64,000 nt of DNA from Anthopleura xanthogrammica (Eukaryota > Cnidaria > Anthozoa > Actiniaria > Actiniidae). Below, in pieces: positions 45,104-64,000 of this stretch (positions are counted from its first letter, which is position 1; each line of letters begins with the position of its first letter). Both the position numbers and the translations under genes were made by a program. The notes under the pieces were generated by a model. The model ran no database searches. It was given only the letters and a program-made list of their open reading frames with translations, and was not told the DNA's origin. The stretch spans positions 4,810,001 through 4,874,000 of the forward strand of contig OZ025216.1 of NCBI GenBank assembly GCA_964019055.1, given 5' to 3'.

Positions 45104-46057
45104 TTAGTAGGGACGATAGCGTGTTCCACGGCCTCCTCCTCCTCCTCTACCACCATTGGATGGAGGATACGAACTCTGTCCATACATACCCATACCACTA
45201 CCATATCCATCATAAGGGCTATAACTGCCTCCTCCATAGCCTCCCCCATAACTGCTATCACTATAACCTCCATAACCACCACCACCACTATAGCTATCAT
45301 AGCCACCTCCACCATAACCACCACCACCATAACCTCCGCTACTATACCCTCCGCCACCATATCCACCACCACCACCACTTCCATATCCAGCACCTCTGTA
45401 TCGACCATAGTCGCGACCCCCACCGCCGCCGCCACCTGATCGTCCTCCTCCACGACCCCCTCGGGGACCAGAATCGCCACCACCACCACCACTACCTCCT
45501 TTGGGTTCTGCTTTCTTGACTTCGACCATTTTTCCTCTGAGTTCGATTTTCTTAATACAGCATAGCTCGTCGGCATCGTCTTCATTCTCCAACTCGACAA
45601 AACAAAAGCCACGATGCTTATCTGGTTCGTTTTTCTTTTTGATTAAGTCTACTAACACGGGATTGGCTTCTAAAACATCAGCTACCGCGTTGTGGATGTC
45701 TTCACTGGTCGCGTTATCTGGTATTCCTCCGACAAAGACTTTCTTGGTTTTCTGATGAGCTGTGCTACTTGAATCATCTCGTGGGATAGCTCGCTTCACC
45801 TCACACTCTTTACCATCGATTGTATGAGGACCTTCGGTTCGCTTCACCTCCAGGACTTTCTTCGTTACTCTGTAATCTTTAAATGTAACGTAACCAAAAC
45901 CACGGGATTGTTTTGTTTCGCTGTCTCGAATAACCACGCAGTCCGTCAGCTCTCCATATTTTTCAAAGTACTCTCTCAAAGTGTCGTCTGAAGTTTCTCG
46001 ATTCAATCCTCCAACGAACAGCTTCTGTCGTCTCTCTTCACTGCTCGTTTCTGCCAT
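45104..46057 (-). CDS. hnRNP A/B-type RNA-binding protein, paralogue 3
   Basis: Single frame of 317 residues with ATG start and TAA stop. RRM1 at about 11-90 (KLFVGGL; RGFGYVTF) and RRM2 at about 105-182 (KVFVGGI; RGFCFVEL) have intact RNP2 and RNP1 motifs. From residue 186 the tail is Gly-rich: GGGGG runs, RGGRGG and GGGGYGG repeats, then Tyr/Ser-rich, ending RYRPY. This is the general hnRNP A/B layout; by family knowledge it binds nascent and nuclear mRNA. A 61-bp 5' UTR intron is likely (donor AAG/GTAATC at 46127, acceptor TTTCTCTAAG at 46067). A 3' UTR intron follows the stop. Its promoter region faces TBC1D13, whose ATG is 664 bp away on the other strand. Confidence 0.92.
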   Translation of the reverse strand: MAETSSEERRQKLFVGGLNRETSDDTLREYFEKYGELTDCVVIRDSETKQSRGFGYVTFKDYRVTKKVLEVKRTEGPHTIDGKECEVKRAIPRDDSSSTAHQKTKKVFVGGIPDNATSEDIHNAVADVLEANPVLVDLIKKKNEPDKHRGFCFVELENEDDADELCCIKKIELRGKMVEVKKAEPKGGSGGGGGDSGPRGGRGGGRSGGGGGGGRDYGRYRGAGYGSGGGGGYGGGGYSSGGYGGGGYGGGGYDSYSGGGGYGGYSDSSYGGGYGGGSYSPYDGYGSGMGMYGQSSYPPSNGGRGGGGGRGTRYRPY

Positions 46058-46128
46058 TTTTCGTCACTTAGAGAAACAAAAAATACTTATCAACAAACGA
46101 AGGTTCAATATTTAAGCTGAGATTACCT

Positions 46129-46721
46129 TAGGAGGCTTAAAAACTACCTTAAAATATCGATAATGCTGGTTCGAATCGGGATACTTTTGTTCAAAATGGA
46201 GGACGCCGTTCGATGAAAGGAAGGAAGCAAGGAAGTGATGCCAGGTGTCCTGGTGAGCACGTGTTTATTCTAATTATTCCATTGGTTAGAAGTCCTTACT
46301 CATTTTCATTGGATAATTCTCTTCTCGATTGACAGCAGAAAGCCATTCAGAGTTATCACTACCAACCTGGCCTTCGATTCCAGACATCTTTTTTTAAATT
46401 AGACTAATCTGGAAAAAGATAAAATTTAAAAATAAAATACTTTTAAAGTCAATTTTTCTGATGATTTTCTCGTCTACTTTTAAGAATAAAAATTTCACAA
46501 AAGTATATTTTAAAAAATAGCGTGAAAATACGTTTTATGTGTGCATTGCTTTAAACTTTTAAAAAAGTGATTGTAAATAGGGATTTTTGATAAAAGAATG
46601 GCATTAGATATTATTTTTCTTGCAAAATGTAACTAAATCTGGCGTCCAAGAAATTTGCAGAAACACATCCCTTGCAAAATCCCAAATATTGGGCTTCCTG
46701 TGTCGTGTCTCAGTTTTCAAA
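46129..46721. promoter_or_regulatory. Shared upstream region of hnRNP paralogue 3 and TBC1D13
   Basis: The two genes are head to head with under 0.6 kb between their transcribed ends. Visible motifs are an ETS-like CTTCCTGTG at about 46694, close to the TBC1D13 start, and CACGTG at 46258-46263. No TATA box at either start. Confidence 0.4.
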
Positions 46722-56832
<10,111 letters not shown>

Positions 56833-57424
56833 TTTAACAACATGAGCCGTTCAGTTCGCGTTAGCATTATAGTGCATTGTAGGACTGTTTTAGGGGGACA
56901 AAGAAGACACCATTTTGGAAATATGTCCCTTAAAATAGCCCCAGAATGCAATGTAATGCCAATTCAACCCAGTTTTTTCCTTAACCTTGGAACGGCGAAA
57001 AAGTTGATAATATTTTAGAAATATATAATCTATACGTGCATCATTTTAAAAGTGAGACACCTATAGATTGGTTGTGATCCATGATAGGTAAGAAATATTA
57101 ATAATTTAAGACAACTGGGTGTTTGTTTTGGTTTCCATCAATCAAATTAACCAAAACCTGAGTTAGTATTTTTTAATTGATGAAAGTCAAAAACCCCAGA
57201 CGTGTTGGGCTTAGTTGGTCATATTATCATGTAAATGAATAGCATCCCTAGCTTGTAGCATTTCGAAAAAGGTTTTGATAATTATAGTGTTAGCAATGAA
57301 ATATATGTTCTCTAAAAAGATAAAAATAATTGTTTTTGGCATCTTATTCAGATCACGATCCCATGATTGTCAATTGCAAGTTATTAATTGCTAATTATCC
57401 ATACTCCTTTTATAAACCTTTTAA

Positions 57425-58015
57425 GCTTGGGTGTAATGTTTTCCCACTTCACCACATAACATTCTCTATAGACCCCTTGCAGTGGACGTCAGAGCAGTTC
57501 AATTTGGAGGGCAAAACATTAGGTTCCAATTCTCAGGAGATTAAAATTCCTTTGTTTTGCCCTCCAAATTGAGCTGCTCTGACGTCACATGCAAGGGGTC
57601 TATAGTATCATTTCTTTGTTTAGAGGTTGCATATAAACTATATCACTATTGTACAACGTATTCTGGGACTGCTATATCAATCGAATAACAACAAACAAAA
57701 GAATTACAAACCATGACGTCTTTTGTTTGGTGTTATTTGATTGAGTTAACAGTCCCAGAATGCAATGCTGTGGCACAATAGTGACCCCTTGCAGCACGTT
57801 GGAATGTAACTCAGCTTGGAGGACAAAATAATAGGTTTCCAATTCTAAAGAGATCGAAATTCTTTTGTTTTGCCCTCCAAATTGAGCTGCTTTGACGTCG
57901 CGTGAAAGGGGTCTATAGTCGATGAAAATGGATACAACTCAAACAAAGAATCTTATTCTCAAGAGAATGACACGTGGCCTAAAATGGGAAAACATTACAC
58001 CCAAGCTAAAAAGGT
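57425..58015. mobile_element. MITE nest: family C split by three further MITEs
   Basis: Outer family C: CTTGGGTGTAATGTTTTCCC at 57425 and GGGAAAACATTACACCCAAG ending at about 58010. Inside, in order: family B (57476-57605), a third family (57640-57785: ACTATTGTACAACGTATTCT ... AGAATGCAATGCTGTGGCAC) and another family B (57782-57918). Confidence 0.85.
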
Positions 58016-58408
58016 ATATTGTATAATAGATAAATTACATAAAGTGTACATAAAGCAAAGTAACATTAATTATAAATATGAAATTCTATTTTTACTGGGT
58101 CAAAAGAAAGTTTGATTTTCATGTTTGGGAAGCCCTTCTGAAACCTTGGTTTTCTTCCAGACGTCCTCAGTTTTGCTAATATATATAGAGATAGTTTACT
58201 TGTCCTAGTAATCAGAATGCATACGCAGATAAAACCAAGAACAAGTACTAATTTGTCCTAAATAGTACTATTCATACAACAGAAAACAAAGGATTTTGCA
58301 CAATTTAGTATCATTTATTACTTTTTCATGGGTTTATTGTGTTTAATAAGTAATAGTTCGTGTAGTACTGATATACTAGTTATATACTAGTTAGAGTGAT
58401 TCTCATAA

Positions 58409-58523
58409 ACCCGTGAAATACACTTTAGCGTATTACACTCTACTTTACTCTGATTCTTTTGTTTTCTATTGTGTATATCTGACTATTACACTTTAATAAG
58501 TACACTTTGTTTCACGGGTTAAT
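58409..58523. mobile_element. MITE, family G (copy 2)
   Basis: ACCCGTGAAATACACTTTAG then CGTATTACACT is mirrored by ATTACACTTTAATAAGTACA then TTTCACGGGT. Confidence 0.85.
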
Positions 58524-58573
58524 GAAAACTACTCTACACAATAGTTGCGACTGCCTTACCATAGAATATCCCA

Positions 58574-58657
58574 CTTGTCACTTGTATTTTCTAGTACTAT
58601 GGATACGCACGAGCGTTCATGTGAGTGAGCATACAAGAAAATACAAGTGACAAGTTT
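58574..58657. repeat. Inverted repeat, 20-bp perfect arms
   Basis: CTTGTCACTTGTATTTTCT ... AGAAAATACAAGTGACAAG. Confidence 0.85.
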
Positions 58658-58694
58658 GATATACCATGTTGTGCCACGAGAAAGTATTGCAGGT

Positions 58695-58832
58695 TATAGA
58701 CCCCTTGCAGCACGTCGGAATGCAGCTCAATTTGGAGGACAAAACAATAAGTTCCAATTCTCAGGAGATTGAAATTCTTTCGTTATGTCCTCCAAATTGA
58801 GCTGCTTTGACGTCACGTGCAAGGAGTCTATT
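58695..58832. mobile_element. MITE, family B (copy 6)
   Basis: TATAGACCCCTTGCAGCACG ... TGACGTCACGTGCAAGGAGT. The right arm contains a full TGACGTCA at 58808-58815. Confidence 0.9.
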
Positions 58833-59083
58833 GAACGGATTTTCGGTGGTCTATGTAAAGGAATATAGATTAATTCTACATTATCTTAACAATTGGTCAT
58901 TTTATAAGTATTAATTTTAGTCAGAGTATTTTGTAAGATCCTGTAGTATTTCACATTATTGGTATATAGCTATTTCAAAAACCGTTGAATACTGAAATCT
59001 GATTTTTTTTACTGGGAAGGAAAAATAAAATTGGTCCTATTCTTAATCAATGTGTGGTTCAAGCACGTCTCGGTTCCGTGATG

Positions 59084-59305
59084 TATACAGCTATTTTAAG
59101 AAAGGTTGGCGAAGTTTTGTTGCTTGTTGCATACCAAGACCGAAATGCATTATATTATTTGCGATGTGAATTCAATCAGCGAAAGGTCATAACCATATGG
59201 GATTTTCCCAAACTTCGTCTGCAGGTTTTCCCATGCATTTTTTCTTCTGTGCTAACATGCAACAAAACCTTCACCACCCTTTTTTTGAAATACCTGTATC
59301 TTTAT
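59084..59305. mobile_element. MITE, family F (copy 2)
   Basis: TATACAGCTATTTTAAGAAA then GGTTGGCGAAG is mirrored by CTTCACCACCCTTTTTTTGA then ATACCTGTAT. The interior aligns with 27720-27985 (TTTTGTTGCTTGTTGCATA, CTGCAGGTTTTCCC). Confidence 0.8.
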
Positions 59306-59309
59306 TTCA

Positions 59310-59846
59310 ACCGAGATGCTCTAAGAGCGTAAATTGGGTTGCCTGTCGTATGCGCAAACCCGGCGAGAGCTGGACAACTTCATTGCACTGTTAGCCTAAA
59401 TTAGATCATTGAATATGATTTCGTGATTTTCGGCTGTATTGAAATTCCGCGCATATCCAGGGCTTGCTTTTCGAATTTCAAAAATATTATTTATCGGCGT
59501 GGCGAGGACAAAAAAAAATTCTCTAAAGCTTCGAATTAAAGGAAATTTATTGGAGAATCGATGGAGCTGAAAGGAAAGGTCGGTGTTAAATTTTGGAGGC
59601 GCTGTTGCAAACCTTCCCATAATATATACATAGGGAGAGTGGTGCAAATTTTCAAACGGCTTAAAACCCCCCAAAAATACGATTTCATGTCAACATTTCA
59701 TCGCCAAAATGTCCCTCAACTACCAAATAACATTCGTAGAGACTTTATTCAAAAGCATATAGCAGTTTAAGTCCTCCTGAAAGCATATTTTCAAACCATA
59801 TGAAATTTGAATAGTTCACTCACTGAATCTAATGACGTCACAGCCA
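59310..59846. other. Intergenic stretch, no gene recognised
   Basis: Short frames on both strands have no recognisable domain or splice context. Confidence 0.4.
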
Positions 59847-59993
59847 ACACTCGTTCACATCGGTCGAAAGGACCTTCATTGTCTTATAAAACAATTTAGA
59901 ACAAGGCATCCTGTAGATATATTGTGATATTGCCTCGTTCTATTGTTTTATAAGACAATGAAGTTCCTTTCGGCCGATGTGAACGAGTGTTGA
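59847..59993. mobile_element. MITE with arms of about 52 bp
   Basis: CAACACTCGTTCACATCGGT then TTCATTGTCTTATAAAACAA is mirrored by TTGTTTTATAAGACAATGAA then CCGATGTGAACGAGTGTTG. Confidence 0.9.
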
Positions 59994-60439
59994 CCATGCA
60001 AGTCAGCAATTTCGCCGTTTTGGCGGAGACAGCAGTTCGGCGAAGAAGTCTGATTTTTGACTGATTTCGATGGTTTGTCCTCAAACAACTTCATACCTAC
60101 TGTAATCTCTGTTTCTGTACCATTACTAGAACAGCTACAGCGGTGATAATACATCAGGCAGCAATGGTAAAGGCATCGATCGGAGGCTTGATCGTTATTC
60201 AAGGCGGAAGCGCCATCAACAACACTGAGGTTCTGTGAGTGAAGGAATCTGACTAGCAAATCTGACTAGCAAAAACAGATCGATAAAAGCAAAGGTGAAC
60301 ACGATTATAACGTGAGTACACGAATAAAAATACTCTGAACTGCACTTCTTTGACATTTACGACTGTAAGAAGTTAGACTTCGATTGAATTTATTATCTTT
60401 TATATACAAAAATGTTTCGTGAGTATACATTTGCGAGAC

Positions 60440-60600
60440 CAAGATACTGTGAAGTGATTGAAGTGAAGTGAAGTGAAGTCTTTATTTCGCGAGGGTAACA
60501 CTTAAAAATGAAGCACTTATATAAACTTGTGGCCCTCGTATTATTGATAACTAAAACAATGGGAGATAATAAGCCTTTTAAAAGTTTCAAGAACTAAATT
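60440..60600 (-). mobile_element. Probable LINE 3' tail (minus strand)
   Basis: Minus strand reads CTCGCGAAATAAAGACTTCA followed by (CTTCA)n, the same style of tail as at 34541. No coding part recognised. Confidence 0.4.
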
Positions 60601-60896
60601 TAAGTTTTGAAATTTTCTAAAGTCCATTTGTCAGGCCGGTTTGAAAGTCAAATTTGCCACAGTTTTTTTTACCGACAATAGTTATACGAAGACGTTTTCG
60701 ACGGCTAAATTTTGCCCACAAACTTTGAGCATACGCAGACGTTTTCCACAGTGTCACAAAGGGCTTGTAAGAATATATAAAGTAATGTTTGTATGATCAT
60801 GATTTTGATGCCATTCTGTATCTTTATACGCGATTTGTAGTCAATCGGACAAGTGTTCTCGACAAGGACTACAGGGTCAGGTCCATGTGTCTCCCC

Positions 60897-60994
60897 TAGC
60901 CTCCTTTGCAGACGTTCTCAGGCTTAGGGTCGTCACGTCGTCACGCAACGTTTCTCTCGATGTGACGACCCTAAGAGCGTCTGCGTAGGAGGCT
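60897..60994. mobile_element. TAGCCT-type inverted repeat, arms of about 40 bp
   Basis: TAGCCTCCTTTGCAGACGTT then TTAGGGTCGTCAC is mirrored by GTGACGACCCTAA then GCGTCTGCGTAGGAGGCTA. Confidence 0.85.
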
Positions 60995-61210
60995 ATGTCT
61001 CCCCGTTCATCCCCAAATTGCTGTCCATAAAACCTACAACGTTATGAGGAATTTGTATACAGCTATTTCAAAAAAGGTCCGCCCCCAACCCCCAAACCGA
61101 ATATCAGCCACAAGGTATAAGAACATAAAAAAAACCTGCATAACTAACACATTTTATTCGTTTTCTAATTTAATCACAAAAAATATTTCAATTTTAACTG
61201 CATTTTTTAG

Positions 61211-64000
61211 GTCAGCACAACCAGGTCTTCGCCAGTACTTCCAAAATTAAATAGCGAACTCCTACGAGGAAAGTGGTCATCGATCATGTTTCCGCTGATG
61301 AAGGCATTGGGATCTCGAGCTCTTTATGGAACAATATTTCTGATGAATCATCTACCCCGAGGCAGTTCGAGAAATGAAAATCATAACTTGTTTTCTGCCG
61401 TCAAGCAAAGTAACGACAGGGCGATTCATGCACTGATTGATGCTGGTGCTGATGTCAACATGACTGATAAAGATGGGAGGACTGCTTTGTTTTATGCCGT
61501 CCAGCAAAGAAACGAGAAAGTGGTTCGTGCACTGATTGATGCTGGTGCTGATGTCAACGTAAGTGATAAAAACGATGGGACAACGATCTTGATGAATGGA
61601 ATTAAAACAAATCATATCAGCAAGAGTGCGATTTTTGAATTGATTAATGCTGTCGCGGATGTTAATGCAACTGATGTTAAACTACAAACAGCCTTGTTTC
61701 ATGCCGTCCAGCATAGTGATAACGAAAGTGTGGTTCGTGCACTGATTGATGCTGGTGCTAATGTTAACATGACTGATAGCGATGGTAAGACTGCTTTGTT
61801 TTATGCCGTCCAGCAAAGTGATAACGAAAGCGTGGTTCGTGCACTGATTGATGCTGGTGCTGATGTCAACATAACTGATAATGAGGGGAAAACTGCTTTG
61901 CTTCATGCGGTCCAGACAAGCAACGACATACATACCGACAGACCCATACATACAAACAACGAGAGGGTGGTTTGTGCCTTAATCGCTGCTGGTGCTGATA
62001 TCACGATTAGTGATGAATTTGGTAAAACGGCTTTGTTTTATGCCGTCCAGCAAAATGACGAGAACGTGGTTCGTGCACTGATTGACAGTGTAGGTCTCAA
62101 AGATATTTATGGCAGAACAGCACATTTTTACATCGACTTGAAAAATCCGTCATCATTAGGTTGCCTTCTTGAGGCCAGAGAAAATCGATACTTGGATTTA
62201 AGAGATAACTGTAATGTAGATATCGTGTCATTTCTCATTGAAAAATGGGTGTTAAGTAAAGAGATATCTTTGGCTTGCTTCAAGGATGGAGTTCTGTCTG
62301 TGCTTGCAAAACATGGAACTAAACGGGAAAGTTTTACTAAGGCAATAGTGAACGTTATCTTTTTGAAATCCATCCAAGCACTCAAGAGAAAATACAATGC
62401 TTTCTTTCCAGAAGCCGCTTCTAACAATGTTGAAAAGCTTCAAAATTTAGGAGGACTTTATAAGGAATATATTGGCTTATGGAGAGGTTGGAGGAGGAAA
62501 GAGAAAAAGAAGATGAAGAGCATCTTGAAGTCCTTGAAGAATGGTTTTCCAAATATATCAGGAGTTCTTGAGTTACTTGTAGAATTGGATGCCGATCCAG
62601 ACAGCGCTGACTCAGATGGGAACACAGTTCTTCACCACACAACTCGCTTACCATTGTCTGGTGTACCTCAGGAGACAGTGATGAATTTATGCAACCAGTT
62701 GGAAAGATTTGGAGTACAGTTCAATAAAAGAAACCACCGAGGTCAAACAGCCCTTTTGTTTTGTTTGTCTGCAGACATGAACCAGTTAAATGATGAAGAT
62801 CTTTCATCAGCAGTCAAGACACTGGTAAAAGTCTGTGAGTTTTTAGTAAAACAGGGGTCCAGTATGGACGAAACATCAAAAAGTGGAGAGTCTGTTTTCT
62901 ATTTGATAATCAAGTTGTTTGAACAATGTTTTAAGGTAAAAGATGAGGCAATAAGAAAGGATGTCCTACGGGACGAAGCGTTCAAGCTTCTACAACTGTT
63001 TCCTTCATGGAAAGCAGCGAAAAGAAAAACTATCAATATACAGGATCTCCATCTTATAAACTCGCCACTCCACCTCTGGGCATCTCTTGCCTTATCATCA
63101 CCTCTAGATTACGTGAGAGGTGTCTCTAGAGAAGATCTCACATTCAAGGTCCTCTTAGATAAAATTCTTAAGTACCTTTTAAGATGCGGAGCGAAGGTCA
63201 ATGCTAGAAATGAAAATGATGAAACCCCACTACATTTGTGCAAAACCTGGACCGCTCTACAGCTGCTGATAGAAGCTGGAGCAAACTCAAGCGTTGTGGA
63301 TTCGTCAGGACGTCCACCTCTCCTCGTTGCAGCAAGGGAGAAGTCCTTTCATGAAAACTTGGATCATTTTTATCCTGATGTTACAGAAGACCCCAAAGTA
63401 TTCTGGAAGACTGCAGTTCAAATGGGGCTTGATCCGTGGAAAGCTGACAGAAACGATGAATCTGTTTTAAGCATTCTCGTTGAGTCGGAGAACTTTGTTC
63501 TTTCCAAAGGTTTGGTTGATGTGGCCTGTGAGGAGGGATACACTAAGTCTGAAAACGTCGCTGTCCCTCTTTTGAACGCTATCTGTAAAGATAGATCCTC
63601 GCGAACACGCTGGAAAACAGTTCTTGTCCAAGATATTTTAAAGTCCTGTGAACTAGAATCAAGCCCCAGCACGGCAAGCACACCGCTCCGCCACTGCTGT
63701 AGAAATATAATAGAAGCTGATGTGTTAGATAAGACGGCTAAGCCTTCCATTCAAAACAACTTAGATGTCGCCCGAACCAGCAATGTAACCTATTTTCTGG
63801 AAGGCATTTTTTCTTGGTTCTTTGGACGAGGAATGCCTGCAGTGCAAGCTAGTGTCAATGAGACACCTACACCTGAAGGAGAAAGAGGAAGAAAGCTTCA
63901 GACAAGTTCAACAGCATACAATTCTGTCCATTGTGAAATTTCCAATCTACTTCGGTCCTATGGAGCTGATATTGAGACTCCAGATTTCTCTGGTGAATCT
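61211..64000 (+). CDS. Ankyrin-repeat protein, long exon, runs off the right edge
   Basis: An acceptor CATTTTTTAG ends at 61210. From 61211 the frame is open for 930 codons to the last base, with no stop. The first ATG is at 61286 in a weak context, so an upstream exon may supply the start. The N-terminal third contains about six ankyrin units (VVRALIDAGADVNMTDxDGKTALFYAVQ type) that are very similar to each other in DNA. Further, more diverged units occur near residues 455-480 (LLVELDADPDSADSDGNT), 655-700 (LLRCGAKVNARNENDETPLHL; LLIEAGANSSVVDSSGRP) and at the right edge (LLRSYGADIETPDFSGES). Between them lie about 150-residue basic or helical spacers with no known fold. Ankyrin arrays are protein-binding scaffolds; the partner is unknown. 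The layout recalls the N-terminal part of large TRANK1-like proteins, but this is only a guess. Confidence 0.85.

Noticed and set aside
60166..60236. Candidate first exon of the ankyrin gene (MVKASIGGLI..., donor GTGAGT)
   Set aside because: Its phase does not match the 61211 exon frame.
61352..62654. Several minus-strand frames of 63-99 codons opposite the ankyrin exon
   Set aside because: Shadows of the open plus-strand coding exon; their repeats mirror the ankyrin units.

Overview
The window is nuclear DNA from an invertebrate animal. It is AT-rich, its genes have many short exons with GT..AG introns, and it is full of small inverted-repeat transposons (MITEs), tandem arrays, SINE copies and a 5'-truncated LINE tail. 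The gene set (ZGPAT, TBC1D13, NPDC1-like, hnRNP A/B-like, ankyrin protein) is general metazoan. The repeat landscape resembles that of cnidarians such as sea anemones and corals. That placement is inference; nothing in the sequence fixes the species.

Layout. 1-6.9 kb has no gene I can defend but holds tandem arrays, a SINE and MITEs. 6.9-8.75 kb (minus) holds the first two coding exons of an NPDC1-like secreted or membrane protein with a TATA box. 8.8-17.9 kb is repeat-rich intergenic DNA with a large inverted-repeat element containing a 9-copy 89-bp array. 18.0-26.9 kb (plus) is a complete 17-exon ZGPAT orthologue (about 502 aa: CCCH finger, Tudor-like region, G-patch, coiled coil) whose introns carry three separate minisatellites. 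28-46.1 kb (minus) holds three hnRNP A/B-type genes, each with an uninterrupted coding region and evidence for introns in the 5' and 3' UTRs. 46.7-56.8 kb (plus) is a complete 17-exon TBC1D13 orthologue (412 aa, RabGAP), divergent from the third hnRNP gene. 56.9-61.2 kb is a nest of MITEs. From 61.2 kb to the right edge a 930-codon exon on the plus strand encodes an ankyrin-repeat protein that runs out of the window.

The genes do not form a pathway. ZGPAT and the hnRNPs are nuclear RNA or chromatin factors and TBC1D13 is a membrane-traffic GAP. The most unusual items are: a tRNA-like Pol III unit between two apparently identical 116-bp direct repeats with a possible target-site duplication; two alternative signal peptides for the NPDC1-like gene produced by splicing or retaining one 82-bp intron; intron-free hnRNP coding regions beside very intron-rich neighbours; and several nested or array-bearing MITEs, one family of which carries palindromic CRE-type sites.
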